A stretch of 63,111 nt of DNA, from assembly GCA_052390495.1 (NCBI GenBank), contig JBQTGW010000115.1, forward strand, positions 1 through 63,111, given 5' to 3'. Of this stretch, positions 53,310-62,174 are shown one piece after another. Position 1 is the first letter of the stretch. The number at the start of each line of letters is the position of its first letter. The notes below the pieces were generated by a model. The model was given only the letters and a program-made list of their open reading frames with translations, searched no databases and was not told the DNA's origin. Origin of the DNA: GCA-003244245 sp052390495 (GTDB lineage: Bacteria; Actinomycetota; Actinomycetes; Mycobacteriales; Pseudonocardiaceae). The translations under genes and the position numbers were made by a program.

Positions 53310-54971
53310 TTACCAGCGCAGAGCGCCTGGGGCGTCGGGTGGAACGGCAGGTGAGCGCGGCGAGATGGGGGTTAGCTGCCGGTAGTCTTCGCCGGGTTGG
53401 GGGCGCGGGTCCGGTTCGCCGTTGTTGGGCCACAGGGCGAATGCTCGCTCAGCCAGCGCGGTGATCGTCAAGGCCGGGTTCACGCCGAGGTTGGCGCTAA
53501 CCGCGGAGCCGTCCACCACAGACAGGTTCGGATAGCCGTGTACCCGGTGATACGGGTCGATGACGCCGTCGTCGGCTGTCGGGCCCATAACGCAGCCGCC
53601 GAGGAAATGCGCGGTTATCGGGATGTTGAACAGCTCACCCCAGGTGCTGCCCGCGACTCCGCCGATGTGCTCGGCGACGAGCTGGGTGGCCCGCAAACCG
53701 GCCGGGATGAAGGTGGGGTTGGGCTCGCCGTGACCTTGGCGGGAGGTGAGTCGGCCATGGCTGCGGTAGGTGGTCAACGAGTTGTCCAGCGACTGCATCA
53801 CCAGCAGGATCACCGTCCGCTCGCTCCAGTGGTGCACCGACAGCAGCCGGGCCATCTGCACCGGGTGCCGAGCCACAAAACGCAGCAATTGCCGCCAGCG
53901 TGGGGTATCCGAGGCACCGTCAGTGGCCAGGGTTTGCAGTAGGCCCATCGCGTTGCTACCCGGCCCGTAGCGGACCGGCTCGATGTGGGTGTGCTCATCG
54001 GGGTGGAACGAGGAGGTGATGGCCACCCCACGGGAGAAGTTGCGCTGCGGGTCCACGGTGGCGCGGCTGGCGCCGACGATGGCTTCTGAGTTCGACCGGG
54101 TCAGCTCACCCAGCCGGGATGACAGGCGAGGCAGCACCCCGTCGTCGCGCATCCGGTGCAGCAGCTGCTGGGTCCCCCAGGTGCCCGCGGCGAGCACCAC
54201 CCGATGTGCCCGCAGCGTCCGGCGCCGCCGCGTGCCGGTGCGCACGGCGTCGATCCGCCAGGTCCCGTCGGGCGCAGGGCGCACGACGGTCACTGTGGTC
54301 AGCGGGTGTACCACCGCACCTGCCTGTTCCGCGAGGTACAGGTAGTTCTTGACCAGCGTGTTCTTGGCCCCGACCCGGCACCCAGTCATGCAGGAACCGC
54401 ATTCGGTGCAGCCGGTGCGCCGAGGGCCTGCGCCACCGAAATAGGGATCGTCGACCTCCTCGCCAGGGCGGCCGAAGAACACCCCCACCGGCGTGGGATG
54501 GTACGTCTCGCCTACCCCCATCTCCCCAGCGACCCGTTGCAGCACCTCATCCGCAGGGGTGTGGCCGGCGTAGGTCACCACCCCGAGCATCCGCTGCGCC
54601 TGGTCGTAGTAGGTGTCGAGCTCGGCGCGCCAGTCGGTGATGTGCGCCCACTGCGGATCGCGGAAGAACGCGTCCGGTGGCCGGTACAGGGTGTTGGCGT
54701 AGTTCAGCGAACCGCCGCCGACGCCCGCACCAGCCAACACCACCAAATCACGCAGCAGGTGAATGCGCTGAATGCCGTAGCAGCCCAACCCGGGCGCCCA
54801 GAGGAACTTACGCAACTGCCAGGACGTGGTGGCCAGCTCCTCGTCGGCAAAACGCCGCCCCGCTTCCAGCACACCGACCCGGTACCCCTTCTCGGTCAGC
54901 CGCAGCGCCGCGACACTGCCCCCGAACCCGGACCCGACGACCACCACGTCGTAGTCGACCTCGGCCGCCAT
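53310..54971 (-). CDS. choD: GMC oxidoreductase, ChoD-like (cholesterol-oxidase-related)
   Basis: A 553-residue FAD-dependent GMC oxidoreductase. ATG 54971 follows GAGGAGG; the upstream frame is not conserved. The FAD motif is DVVVVGSGFGGSVAALRL, then LEAGRRFADEEL, AGAGVGGGSLNYANTLY, a cysteine cluster TGCTECGSCMTGC, and the C-terminal GYPNLSVVDGSAVSANLGVN with DAPGALRW end. It matches M. tuberculosis ChoD closely from memory. ChoD was named cholesterol oxidase, but a role in steroid oxidation is not secure. No sterol catabolism genes are adjacent. Confidence 0.88.
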   Translation of the reverse strand: MAAEVDYDVVVVGSGFGGSVAALRLTEKGYRVGVLEAGRRFADEELATTSWQLRKFLWAPGLGCYGIQRIHLLRDLVVLAGAGVGGGSLNYANTLYRPPDAFFRDPQWAHITDWRAELDTYYDQAQRMLGVVTYAGHTPADEVLQRVAGEMGVGETYHPTPVGVFFGRPGEEVDDPYFGGAGPRRTGCTECGSCMTGCRVGAKNTLVKNYLYLAEQAGAVVHPLTTVTVVRPAPDGTWRIDAVRTGTRRRRTLRAHRVVLAAGTWGTQQLLHRMRDDGVLPRLSSRLGELTRSNSEAIVGASRATVDPQRNFSRGVAITSSFHPDEHTHIEPVRYGPGSNAMGLLQTLATDGASDTPRWRQLLRFVARHPVQMARLLSVHHWSERTVILLVMQSLDNSLTTYRSHGRLTSRQGHGEPNPTFIPAGLRATQLVAEHIGGVAGSTWGELFNIPITAHFLGGCVMGPTADDGVIDPYHRVHGYPNLSVVDGSAVSANLGVNPALTITALAERAFALWPNNGEPDPRPQPGEDYRQLTPISPRSPAVPPDAPGALRW

Positions 54972-55078
54972 CCAGGACCTCCTCAGATCACCGGTTAGCC
55001 TACCGCAGGATAATCCGAGCCCGGATCTGAATGCTGCCACCGTGACAACCCGGGTCCCCTCAATCTACAGTTCGAGCG

Positions 55079-55615
55079 TTAGAACTTGAGTAACAGCTCT
55101 TCGGCCGTGACGAGGTGGTGCTCACCGATAGCCCTTCCTATTACCATCAGCCCCGATTCGTGAAAGTCGCCACCCCCAGTGCTCGCTGACGCATTTGTGA
55201 TGACCCAGGGTGTTAAGTCATGTTCGAAGACGTCTAACGCTGTCTTTAGTACGCACAGATCCGTGTCTATTCCACAGATCGCAACATCAGTCCAGTTGTG
55301 ACGACTGGCGAGTTCTGCAAACTCCGGCGATATCGCGCTATAGATGTACTTGTCGAGCGTGATTGAATGCTTTGTATAAGGAGTGAGCTCATCGGCTATG
55401 TCAGTGTCCGGCGGCAAATAAAGCTGTCGCCAGTCGATGACACGTTCGAAGACTGAGCCGGGGTAGTTAAAATACCGCGTATAGACTGTTTTTCCACTCA
55501 CTTTCTGCCACTGGTCAACGAGCTCGACGATGACAGGCAAGACGTGCCGTGTTCGCTCTGTTAGGAATCCGTTCTGTACGTCGACCACCATCAGAACCGA
55601 CTTGTCAATCTGCAT
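55079..55615 (-). CDS. Isochorismatase-like cysteine hydrolase
   Basis: A 178-residue hydrolase of the isochorismatase/nicotinamidase superfamily. The catalytic triad is visible: Asp12 (VVDVQNGF), Lys89 (ITLDKYIYS) and Cys121 (GIDTDLCVLKTALD). Members hydrolyse amides or vinyl ethers such as nicotinamide, N-carbamoyl compounds or isochorismate; the substrate here is unknown. GAGGT precedes ATG 55615, which starts 3 bases after the regulator stop. The base composition is low in GC relative to neighbours, suggesting transfer as a pair with the regulator. Confidence 0.88.
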   Translation of the reverse strand: MQIDKSVLMVVDVQNGFLTERTRHVLPVIVELVDQWQKVSGKTVYTRYFNYPGSVFERVIDWRQLYLPPDTDIADELTPYTKHSITLDKYIYSAISPEFAELASRHNWTDVAICGIDTDLCVLKTALDVFEHDLTPWVITNASASTGGGDFHESGLMVIGRAIGEHHLVTAEELLLKF

Positions 55616-55618
55616 AGG

Positions 55619-56797
55619 TCAACCTCGTAGCTCAGCGATAGCGTCTGTGGCTTGATTGAGATGCTCGGTTATCCCGCTTGACCCAAGAATCGCGATACGC
55701 AGAGGATAAATTTGGGCGCTTTCTTCAGGGCGGGGATTGGTAATGATAGACCGTAAAGCGCGCAATAGTCGCCGCCCGTGTTGAGGTTCCACATCAAGGT
55801 CGTTGCCAATCTCTACTTGACTTCGTATCCAATCACAGTAGGACCACGCCGCCTGAACAGTGAGCTCATAGGTGAGGACCTCCGACTCCAACAATGCTCT
55901 ATGGGGCGCGATGGGAAAATAGACCACTCCTGACCACGATGCGATACCCATAGATATTCCTTCAATACCAAATTCGGATACATCGAACTGATCAAGTCCG
56001 CCCTGGAAAAGGGAGCGTTCTACGAGCGCCGCGTGAGCTAAGTCCGATGACTCCGTATGTGCTGTTCGCTGTAGAAGTAAGCGGGGCGCAGTCAGAATCC
56101 GCAGAGCTGTATCCAGGTCCGACTTGCTCCATATCGATCGAACGACCCAGTTGATTGGCATTGCGTACTGAGCGCTAGCATCCGACTTGAAGAGAGAGGC
56201 TATCGTTTCGTTTGCCCAATTTACTTGTTCATCATAGACACGCCTGTGCCACAATGCGAAATTCGCAAGATCAGGAAAAGCTACGTCCTCGATGAGGTGA
56301 AAAATTGCGACCCCGAAGGGCCAGACCCAGAGTTCGACGCCTACTTCATCGCGGGGATGGTTAAGTGTGTAATGATAGCAGCGAGTTGGGCTGGTTGGCG
56401 CAGCTTGCATAGCTAAGTTGTCAATAGCGCGCTGCACCGCACTAGCGCCAACAAATGTTGGTATTAACTTATGATTACGTAGATTAAATGTGCGTGCCGA
56501 CATCGAACCCGAGCTTGCCTCAAGGGATATCGCCCCAAATAAGAATGCTTCATTTTTCTGAAGTGCGGCACAGAGGAGAGCCTTGTATACCGCGCTCGGA
56601 TCGCGTACGTGTCCCGCCTCTATTCGTTTGATATGGCGCGTGACACTGTCAAGTGTTCCGATCTGGATGCCGCGATCTCTGGCCTTCTCACGCATCAGAT
56701 AAGCCAGCTTTTCATGTGACAGCCTGAGAGCTGCACGACACTCGGCCAGAACATTATTAGGCTCTCGCGGAGTCTTGCCGTTGGGTGCGCCAGTCAC
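55619..56797 (-). CDS. XRE-type regulator with unknown sensor domain
   Basis: A 392-residue protein with a divergent helix-turn-helix at the N-terminus (CRAALRLSHEKLAYLMREKA, then SVTRHIKRIEAGHV). The remaining about 300 residues, with YHYTLNHPRDEVGVELWVWP and EFGIEGISMGIASWSGVVYF, belong to no domain I recognise; similar proteins accompany isochorismatase-like or NUDIX genes in actinomycetes. It heads a two-gene operon with the hydrolase. Markedly A/T-rich codons compared with the window indicate horizontal origin. Confidence 0.7.
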   Translation of the reverse strand: MTGAPNGKTPREPNNVLAECRAALRLSHEKLAYLMREKARDRGIQIGTLDSVTRHIKRIEAGHVRDPSAVYKALLCAALQKNEAFLFGAISLEASSGSMSARTFNLRNHKLIPTFVGASAVQRAIDNLAMQAAPTSPTRCYHYTLNHPRDEVGVELWVWPFGVAIFHLIEDVAFPDLANFALWHRRVYDEQVNWANETIASLFKSDASAQYAMPINWVVRSIWSKSDLDTALRILTAPRLLLQRTAHTESSDLAHAALVERSLFQGGLDQFDVSEFGIEGISMGIASWSGVVYFPIAPHRALLESEVLTYELTVQAAWSYCDWIRSQVEIGNDLDVEPQHGRRLLRALRSIITNPRPEESAQIYPLRIAILGSSGITEHLNQATDAIAELRG

Positions 56798-56979
56798 GAC
56801 ATCATATTCCCATTCTATCCGGTCGATAGTAAGGTTTCACTCTTTGTCAAGACGCGGTTGCCGTGGTGACACGGTCAGTGTCCCCTCGTGCCCCTCTCTG
56901 CCACCTGTCCAACAGACCTGTTCGTGCCGTCTCATGGTCTCACGCGCCGCAGTACCGGCGCCAGACAGGAGGCGATGGG

Positions 56980-57390
56980 ATGGCTCAGCGGGTACAGGCG
57001 GTGGTCCAGGTAACCAGTGACCGCAAAACTGGTAGATCTATTCTGCGCGGCGCATCCGACGTCCTCAGACCTGGATGGGAATCACTGGCGAGTACCGACC
57101 TCAGTATATGGCTTGCGTTGCGGCGGGTGAATGAAGGTGGTGTGGCGCTGTTGGAGGAGTGCTATTACCACCATGGCCGTGCGGTACCGCACTACCTCAA
57201 TGCGCCGTTGGCAAAGCTTGTCGAGACCGAGCGGCTGGCGCTGGTTGAGGCTGGCCCGGACACGGTAGGAATACGAGAGGTCACGTTGACCGACCAGGGG
57301 CGGGAACTGTATGCGGTGCTGTGCGGCAAGCGAGGTGTATGCCCCGGCTCCCCGGCGACCGTGTGTGCCGAGTGGACTGCTCAGGAGTGA
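56980..57390 (+). CDS. Small winged-helix-like protein (paralogue A)
   Basis: 136 residues from ATG 56980, which follows GGAGG; the frame is open further upstream but not protein-like. The central part, WLALRRVNEGGVALLEECYY, LNAPLAKLVETERLALVEAG and EVTLTDQGRELYAVL, resembles a small winged helix. It matches the third gene of this operon (57611..57886) along its length. The function is unknown. First of four overlapping small genes. Confidence 0.6.
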   Translation: MAQRVQAVVQVTSDRKTGRSILRGASDVLRPGWESLASTDLSIWLALRRVNEGGVALLEECYYHHGRAVPHYLNAPLAKLVETERLALVEAGPDTVGIREVTLTDQGRELYAVLCGKRGVCPGSPATVCAEWTAQE

Positions 57391-57614
57391 AAAGGGAAAA
57401 GAGCGCTACCGGTGCCGTAACGCAGAGACAGTGTGTTGCCGAGTTGGTTGATGCCGGTACGGGGAGTGCGCATCTGGTGAGCGATGACGCGGTAGTCGTG
57501 GGGCGGCGTGCCGGTCGCTACGTCGCCGTGTGCGGCACGGTAGTGCTGGCCGCGAGTCTGACAACTCCGACAAAGAAGTATTGCCGGGCGTGTAAGGAGT
57601 GGGCGGCACGATGA
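57387..57614 (+). CDS. Small hypothetical protein with CxxC
   Basis: 75 residues from GTG 57387, overlapping the preceding stop by 4 bases. It contains DDAVVVGRRAGRYVAVCGTV and ends YCRACKEWAAR, a CxxC that could bind metal. It overlaps the next start by 4 bases. I know no family; the chain of overlaps supports that it is a real gene. Confidence 0.55.
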   Translation: MKREKSATGAVTQRQCVAELVDAGTGSAHLVSDDAVVVGRRAGRYVAVCGTVVLAASLTTPTKKYCRACKEWAAR

Positions 57615-57886
57615 ACTCCGAGGTCACCGAGTGGCTTGCGCTGCACCGGGCGCACGAGGGCAGTGTGACGAAGCTGAGCACTGACTATTTCAAAGCGGGG
57701 CGGCCAGTGGCTGATTTCTTGGTTGTCGCGTTCGAGTGCCTGATCGGTAGCGGGCTGCTGGCGCTGGGGCGGCCGGATCCGCTCGGGTGGCAGAGGGTGT
57801 GCGTGACCCACAGCGGGCAAACCAGGTATACGGAGCTGCGTAGCATAGCTGTCAGGACAGGAATGGTGACCGATGAGCCCGGGTAA
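57611..57886 (+). CDS. Small winged-helix-like protein (paralogue B)
   Basis: 91 residues from ATG 57611 behind AAGGAG. It reads EVTEWLALHRAHEGSVTKLS, AFECLIGSGLLALGRPDPLG and VCVTHSGQTRYTEL, aligning with paralogue A (WLALRRVNEGGVALL..., VTLTDQGRELYAVL). The two are probably products of an old duplication and may form a heterodimer. The next gene starts inside its end (ATG 57873). Confidence 0.6.
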   Translation: MNSEVTEWLALHRAHEGSVTKLSTDYFKAGRPVADFLVVAFECLIGSGLLALGRPDPLGWQRVCVTHSGQTRYTELRSIAVRTGMVTDEPG

Positions 57887-58174
57887 CCCGGACAGTCCAG
57901 ATGTTATGACGGCGAAACGGCTTCTTGACGATCTCAAGGCACGTGGTTTCAGTTCCAGCGGACGGCACCCGGCGAGGACGGGCCGCTGATGGGATATCGA
58001 GTGATCGACCACTGGGTCGACATGATTCATATCGAGGGATTCAGTCACGATTGCCTGGCGTGGCGTCAGCGGAGATCACCCTTGATCGTTCCTGGGAAGG
58101 GGTTGATGGAGCGTCGGGTAGCAGGTGGTGAGCTCACGGTGCTCAGTGAGGTGTTGGCCTGGGATACGAAATGA
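57873..58174 (+). pseudogene. Frameshifted homologue of the small protein next to tgmA
   Basis: ATG 57873 reads VMTAKRLLDDLKARGF, then slips into a stop. In the neighbouring phase the natural continuation is FQRTAPGEDGPLMGYRVIDH, MIHIEGFSHDCLAWRQRRSP and LTVLSEVLAWDTK up to TGA 58174. One missing C near 57950 explains the break. The protein family is the same as at 25892..26074, which instead lacks its last about 40 residues. The function is unknown. Confidence 0.7.
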
Positions 58175-58418
58175 AGTTTTCCGCCTATGTGAGTGGCCAT
58201 GACAGGATCTGTTGAGAAGCGTGGACGGGCGACACGGCTGGTGTGCTCCCCTAGTCCCCGGTCGGTCGCCGATTCGAGCACCGTTGTCTCCCCCCAACGG
58301 CCAGCTCTCGGCGACCGACCGGCCCTTCGTGCCTCGCTACCGCCCACGACGTCGACATAGCCAAGAGGAGGCAGCTTGCGACAGCTCCTGATCGACCTAA
58401 CTTGGCTCGGCGGGGCCG

Positions 58419-58431
58419 TAGCCTGACCGGT
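58419..58431 (+). promoter_or_regulatory. Possible leaderless -10 element
   Basis: TAGCCT (58419-58424) fits TANNNT and ends 7 bases before GTG 58432, with no ribosome site between. This is the pattern of leaderless transcripts, which are frequent in actinomycetes. Confidence 0.4.
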
Positions 58432-59292
58432 GTGGCGCACTCACATGAGGGGATCGACTGGGCGGGCTGGGTTGAGCGGCTCCGCGGGGCGGACGAGCTG
58501 GCCGCCGATGCGCTCCGGCAGGTGGCGGCGCGGCTGGTGCGGCCGGACACCCGGGTAGTCGTCGACGTGGGGAGCGGCGCGGGCGGAATGGGCGCGGCGT
58601 TCGCCGAGGCGCTGCCCGCAGGCTGCACCGTGGTGCTGGTGGACGTTGCGCCCGAGCTGCTGCACGCCGCCACGGCCCACGTCCGCGCCGTCGGCGGTAC
58701 GAGGGTCGAGGTCCAGGCCGTGCAGGCCGACGCCGCCGACGACACGCTGCTGGACCTGGCTCCGCGCGCCGACCTGGTGTTCGCCTCGTTTGTCGTGCAC
58801 CACCTCCCTGACCAGCAGCGCGGCCTCGAGCGCCTGACGACACTGGTCAAACCGGGGGGCAGGCTCGCGTTGGTCGAGAGCGGGCTGGAGCAGCGGTGCC
58901 TGCCATGGGATGTCGGGCTCGGTGAACCGGGCCTGCAGGGGCGGCTGCTGGCGGCGCACGGGGCATGGTTCGGTCAGATGCGCGCCGCGATGGATGGTGT
59001 GGTGCGCCTGCCGGTCGGGTGGAACCGGGCGCTGACCGACGCTGGGCTGCTGGAGGTGAGCTCGTTCAGCTACCTGGTGGACCAGCCCCCACCGCCGACC
59101 GACGAGGTGCGGGCGGACGTGCTGCGCTGGCTGTCCGGGATACGCGACTTAGCGCAGCCCTGGATCAGCGAGCTCGATCTCCAGGTCGTCGGTGAGCTCC
59201 TCGACGAGAGCGGCCCGCACTACGTCGGCAGGCGCGACGACGTGTTCTTGCTGACCGCCCACACCGTCCACGTAGGAACGGCACCAGGCTGA
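58432..59292 (+). CDS. SAM-dependent methyltransferase
   Basis: A 286-residue class I methyltransferase. Motif I is VVVDVGSGAGGMGAAFAEAL, motif II TVVLVDVAPELLHAA, followed by ADLVFASFVVHHLPD and LVKPGGRLALVESG. The N-terminus AHSHEGIDWAGWVERLRGAD is typical of UbiE-like small-molecule methyltransferases. The substrate is unknown. It converges on the ArsR gene (7-base gap). Confidence 0.82.
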   Translation: MAHSHEGIDWAGWVERLRGADELAADALRQVAARLVRPDTRVVVDVGSGAGGMGAAFAEALPAGCTVVLVDVAPELLHAATAHVRAVGGTRVEVQAVQADAADDTLLDLAPRADLVFASFVVHHLPDQQRGLERLTTLVKPGGRLALVESGLEQRCLPWDVGLGEPGLQGRLLAAHGAWFGQMRAAMDGVVRLPVGWNRALTDAGLLEVSSFSYLVDQPPPPTDEVRADVLRWLSGIRDLAQPWISELDLQVVGELLDESGPHYVGRRDDVFLLTAHTVHVGTAPG

Positions 59293-59299
59293 GCGCCGG

Positions 59300-59635
59300 T
59301 CAGGTCCGGGTGCCGCCGTGCTCGGTGCGGTCCGCGTGCCGTAATGCCTCCGAGAGCAGCGCGCGGACGTGGTCGTCGGCGGCCGAATAGAAGACGAACG
59401 TGCCCTCGCGCCGTCCGCGCACCAGGCCGGCCAGGCGCAGTTTCGCGAGGTGCTGGCTCACTGCGGTGGGGGCCGCCCGCACGAGTTCGGCCAGGCACGC
59501 CACCGACGATTCGCCTTGCAGCAGCGCCCACAGGATCTTGATCCGCGTTGGGTCGGCCAGCAACCGGAACGATTCCGCGGCGAGATACACCTGCTCCTCG
59601 GGGGGCATCTCGAAGTCGGCGAGCGAGGAGTGCAT
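59300..59635 (-). CDS. ArsR/SmtB-family regulator
   Basis: A 111-residue winged-helix repressor: LLADPTRIKILWALLQGESS, CLAELVRAAPTAVSQHLAKL with recognition helix, and the wing RGRREGTFVFYSAADDHVRA. One Cys in VACLAEL and the acidic/His C-terminus (LSEALRHAD) suggest a metal-responsive member of the NmtR/KmtR type, without proof. The likely operon target is not obvious from position. Confidence 0.88.
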   Translation of the reverse strand: MHSSLADFEMPPEEQVYLAAESFRLLADPTRIKILWALLQGESSVACLAELVRAAPTAVSQHLAKLRLAGLVRGRREGTFVFYSAADDHVRALLSEALRHADRTEHGGTRT

Positions 59636-59661
59636 GCCACGACTCTAACCGCTCACTCTCG

Positions 59662-60003
59662 CTACCTCATGAATTGCGTATCTGCATTCCTACGCATGTA
59701 GTGTCTTATCCTGTGACGACTACCACCGCACCGGCTTCCGGGCAGGGTGACCATGATGACGTGCTCGGCGGAGACCTGGCCCGGCAGCACGGTGTAGGCC
59801 GGGACCTGGTCGGAGCGCACCGTGAAGGTGAACGTGCGTTCGGTAGCGTCCATCCACGCCGACTGGCTGATCACGGTGAGCCCGAAGCCGTCGTCGAAGT
59901 GCGGGGGCTCGGTCGCAGCCTGCCCGGCCAGTCCGGACGCGGCAGCGAGACCGACCAGCGCGGCGACCCAGCCCAGCGCCCCGACCAGGGGCAGAACCTT
60001 CAT
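59662..60003 (-). pseudogene. 5' fragment of a secreted esterase-like gene
   Basis: ATG 60003 starts an N-terminal signal (LPLVGALGWVAALVGLAAAS) followed by GFGLTVISQSAWMDATERTF and YTVLPGQVSAEHVIMVTLP, the beginning of antigen-85/esterase-D-type secreted hydrolases. After VTLP the text becomes unrelated, and the catalytic alpha/beta hydrolase part is missing. The fragment starts exactly where the NACHT remnant on the other strand begins. Confidence 0.6.
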
Positions 60004-60330
60004 ATCGACACCGCCCGCATCCTGCCCATCCTCGACGGGTTCGATGAGATCGCCTGACCGACCTCACCCTAACCGACTTGGTCGACTACCTGCCGCGCAT
60101 CACCGGCAAGGTAACCTCCACCGGCACCACCACTGCGCCGGTGTGGGACCCAGATCCTGAACGAACTGCGCGACCATTCCCACAGCCTGGCCAGCGTCAA
60201 TCCCGTTACGGTGCTGACAACTCCGCTGCCCTGGAAATGCTCGCTTTCCTGGATGATGCCCATCAGCGAAGTGTGTTACGCCGGGCTGGCGTGATCTACC
60301 AATTCCGCCATTCCCGAGGTTGCGGCTGGT
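60004..60330 (+). pseudogene. NACHT-ATPase gene debris
   Basis: Three NACHT-protein pieces follow one another in different phases. 60005-60054 reads TARILPILDGFDEIA, the extended Walker B. 60058-60229 reads LTDLVDYLPRITGKV and then, one phase on, ILNELRDHSHSLASVNPVTV with LTTPL. 60236-60320 reads MLAFLDDAHQRSVLRRAGVI and YQFRHSR, a typical C-terminal block. The P-loop and long parts between are lost. Intact relatives are NLR-like ATPases, some of which are phage-defence proteins. The gap up to 60397 holds nothing else. Confidence 0.75.
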
Positions 60331-60397
60331 GTCGATGTCGAGGGTGGTCATCTGGCTGGTCTCGGCGACGAGTTCGGTGCGGCGAGTGCCGTGAGTT

Positions 60398-61675
60398 TCA
60401 CCCAGCCTGCTCGGCCTCCTCCTGCATACGAGCGATCGTTGCTCGGTCGATGCGGCGCAGTGGTGAGGACCAGGCGTAGACGGCGGTGGCGGCGAGCAGG
60501 GCCGACATGATGAGCAGCGCCGCCCGCACGTCGAGCTGGTCGGCGAGGATGCCGCCGACGGCAGCGCCGAGTGGCGTGCCGCTGTAGTTGATCATGCGTA
60601 CCGTCACGTTGACCCTGCCCTGTAGCCGGTCCGGAGTGAGTTGCTGGCGCAGGGTGATCTGGTTTATCCGGGTCAGAATCAAGACGACGCCCCAGGCCGC
60701 CAGCAGGATCACGCCCGCGGCCAGCGTCGACACCAGAGCGATGCCGACCAATAAGACGATCTTGGCCGATAACCCGAAGAGAGCGATCAGCGGCTGGCTC
60801 ACCCGCCGAGACAGCGCAGGCATCACCAGCCCGGCGGCGAGCCCGCCGACCGCCAGGGCGGTGAACAGCCAGCCGATCCGGGCGTCGTCGTCGGTCAACC
60901 CCAACTGCTGGACCCCGTACACGACGACGAGCCCGGTCAACGCACCCCCGGGGAGACCCGAGCCGATGGTGACGGTGGTGAGCGGCCAGATGACCGGGTG
61001 GCGTCGGACGTAGCGCAGGCCCTCGCGGATGTCGGCGGACAGGCTCCGCGGGCGCGCGTCGGGCCCCGACATGACGCTGAGGCGGCTCGGCACCAGACCG
61101 ATCATGACGGCCGAGATCGAGTAGCCCACTGCATGCACCCAGAGCGCTTCGGGCGCCCCGACCGTCGCGATGAGCACACCGGCCACCGCGGTGGCACTGA
61201 CCTGCAGGATCTGGCTGGTGGAGATGAGGTTCGTGTATGCGTCCGCGATCCGGTCCCGGCCCACGATGGCGGGCAGCGCACCGAACAGCGCCGAGTCGTG
61301 CCAGACGAACGCCGTGCCGGTCAGCGCGGCGGCGACGAGGATCTGCGCCGGGGTCAGCACGTCGAACGCAGCGGCCAGCGGGATGCTCGAGATGGCCGCC
61401 GCACTAGCGAGATCGCAGCCGACCATGATTGCCCGGCGGTTCGACCGGTCCGCGACGGCTCCGGCATACAGCCCGAAGACGAGGTACGGCACGGCCGCAG
61501 CGGTGGCCACCAGCGACGTCTGCGCGGCCGAACCGGTGAGCTGGTACATCAGCACCGGCAGCACGACGAGCTGGATCATGCCACCGGCGATGGCAGTGGT
61601 CTGGCCGATCCACAGCAGCCGGAACGAGCGGTCGCGCCACAACCCGGCCCGGTCGGACGGGCGCCACAGACGCAT
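60398..61675 (-). CDS. MFS exporter (EntS/MFS_3-like)
   Basis: A 425-residue transporter from ATG 61675 (MRLWRPSDRAGLWRDRSFRL). Twelve hydrophobic helices are readable, with VFGLYAGAVADRSNRRAIMV between helices 2 and 3 as in the EntS/MFS_3 family, which export siderophores and drugs. The C-terminal half contains LTPDRLQGRVNVTVRMINYS. It is divergent from the remnant of a siderophore-type binding lipoprotein at 61798, which hints at an iron-related origin of the locus. Confidence 0.88.
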   Translation of the reverse strand: MRLWRPSDRAGLWRDRSFRLLWIGQTTAIAGGMIQLVVLPVLMYQLTGSAAQTSLVATAAAVPYLVFGLYAGAVADRSNRRAIMVGCDLASAAAISSIPLAAAFDVLTPAQILVAAALTGTAFVWHDSALFGALPAIVGRDRIADAYTNLISTSQILQVSATAVAGVLIATVGAPEALWVHAVGYSISAVMIGLVPSRLSVMSGPDARPRSLSADIREGLRYVRRHPVIWPLTTVTIGSGLPGGALTGLVVVYGVQQLGLTDDDARIGWLFTALAVGGLAAGLVMPALSRRVSQPLIALFGLSAKIVLLVGIALVSTLAAGVILLAAWGVVLILTRINQITLRQQLTPDRLQGRVNVTVRMINYSGTPLGAAVGGILADQLDVRAALLIMSALLAATAVYAWSSPLRRIDRATIARMQEEAEQAG

Positions 61676-61763
61676 GCGTTGATCCAAACATGTGCAAGTG
61701 CTGCTTGCTTGCAACAGAACGTTACGACTCTCCTGCTAACCAGCGGTAGCCCGATTCAGAGGA

Positions 61764-61870
61764 GAAGCCGATCAAACGGTCAAGTCGTGCACGCTGAGTG
61801 ATCAGCCTACTGGCTGCCGCACTCGTCCTAGCGGCGTGCGGCAGCGCGGTGGTCGCTCGCCAATGTGGTG
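61764..61870 (+). pseudogene. Signal-peptide remnant of a binding lipoprotein
   Basis: After AGGAGAAG the frame reads IKRSSRAR, a TGA stop, then VISLLAAALVLAACGSAVV with lipobox LAAC. A basic n-region, hydrophobic core and lipobox in one frame interrupted by a stop look like a decayed lipoprotein start (initiator ATC instead of ATG). The likely rest of the protein is the fragment at 62666. Confidence 0.45.
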
Positions 61871-61952
61871 CCCGGGGCCTCAGCCACTCGGCGCGACCGC
61901 CTTCCCCATCCGGTGTCGTGCTTAGATGCGTTGATGCGGTAGCATCACGATC

Positions 61953-62174
61953 GTGCGGACGACACTTGATCTGGACGACGACGTCGTCGCAGCTGCCCGG
62001 GAGCTGGCCGCGGGACAGCGACGCTCGCTGGGCTCGGTCATCTCCGAGCTCGCGCGCCGCGGGCTGACCCCCGCACGAGTCGAGGCCGACAGCGGCCTCC
62101 CCGTGATCCGGGTACCCGCGGGAACATCACCGATCACTCCCGAGATGGTGCGGCGCGCGCTCGACGAGGACTGA
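61953..62174 (+). CDS. vapB: VapB-type antitoxin, third module
   Basis: A 73-residue antitoxin from GTG 61953. MRTTLDLDDDVVAAARELAA and GSVISELARRGL form a ribbon-helix-helix of another subtype than the copies at 15.9 and 20.9 kb; the C-terminal SPITPEMVRRALDED is the toxin-binding tail. It overlaps vapC by one base (TGATG). Confidence 0.9.
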   Translation: MRTTLDLDDDVVAAARELAAGQRRSLGSVISELARRGLTPARVEADSGLPVIRVPAGTSPITPEMVRRALDED

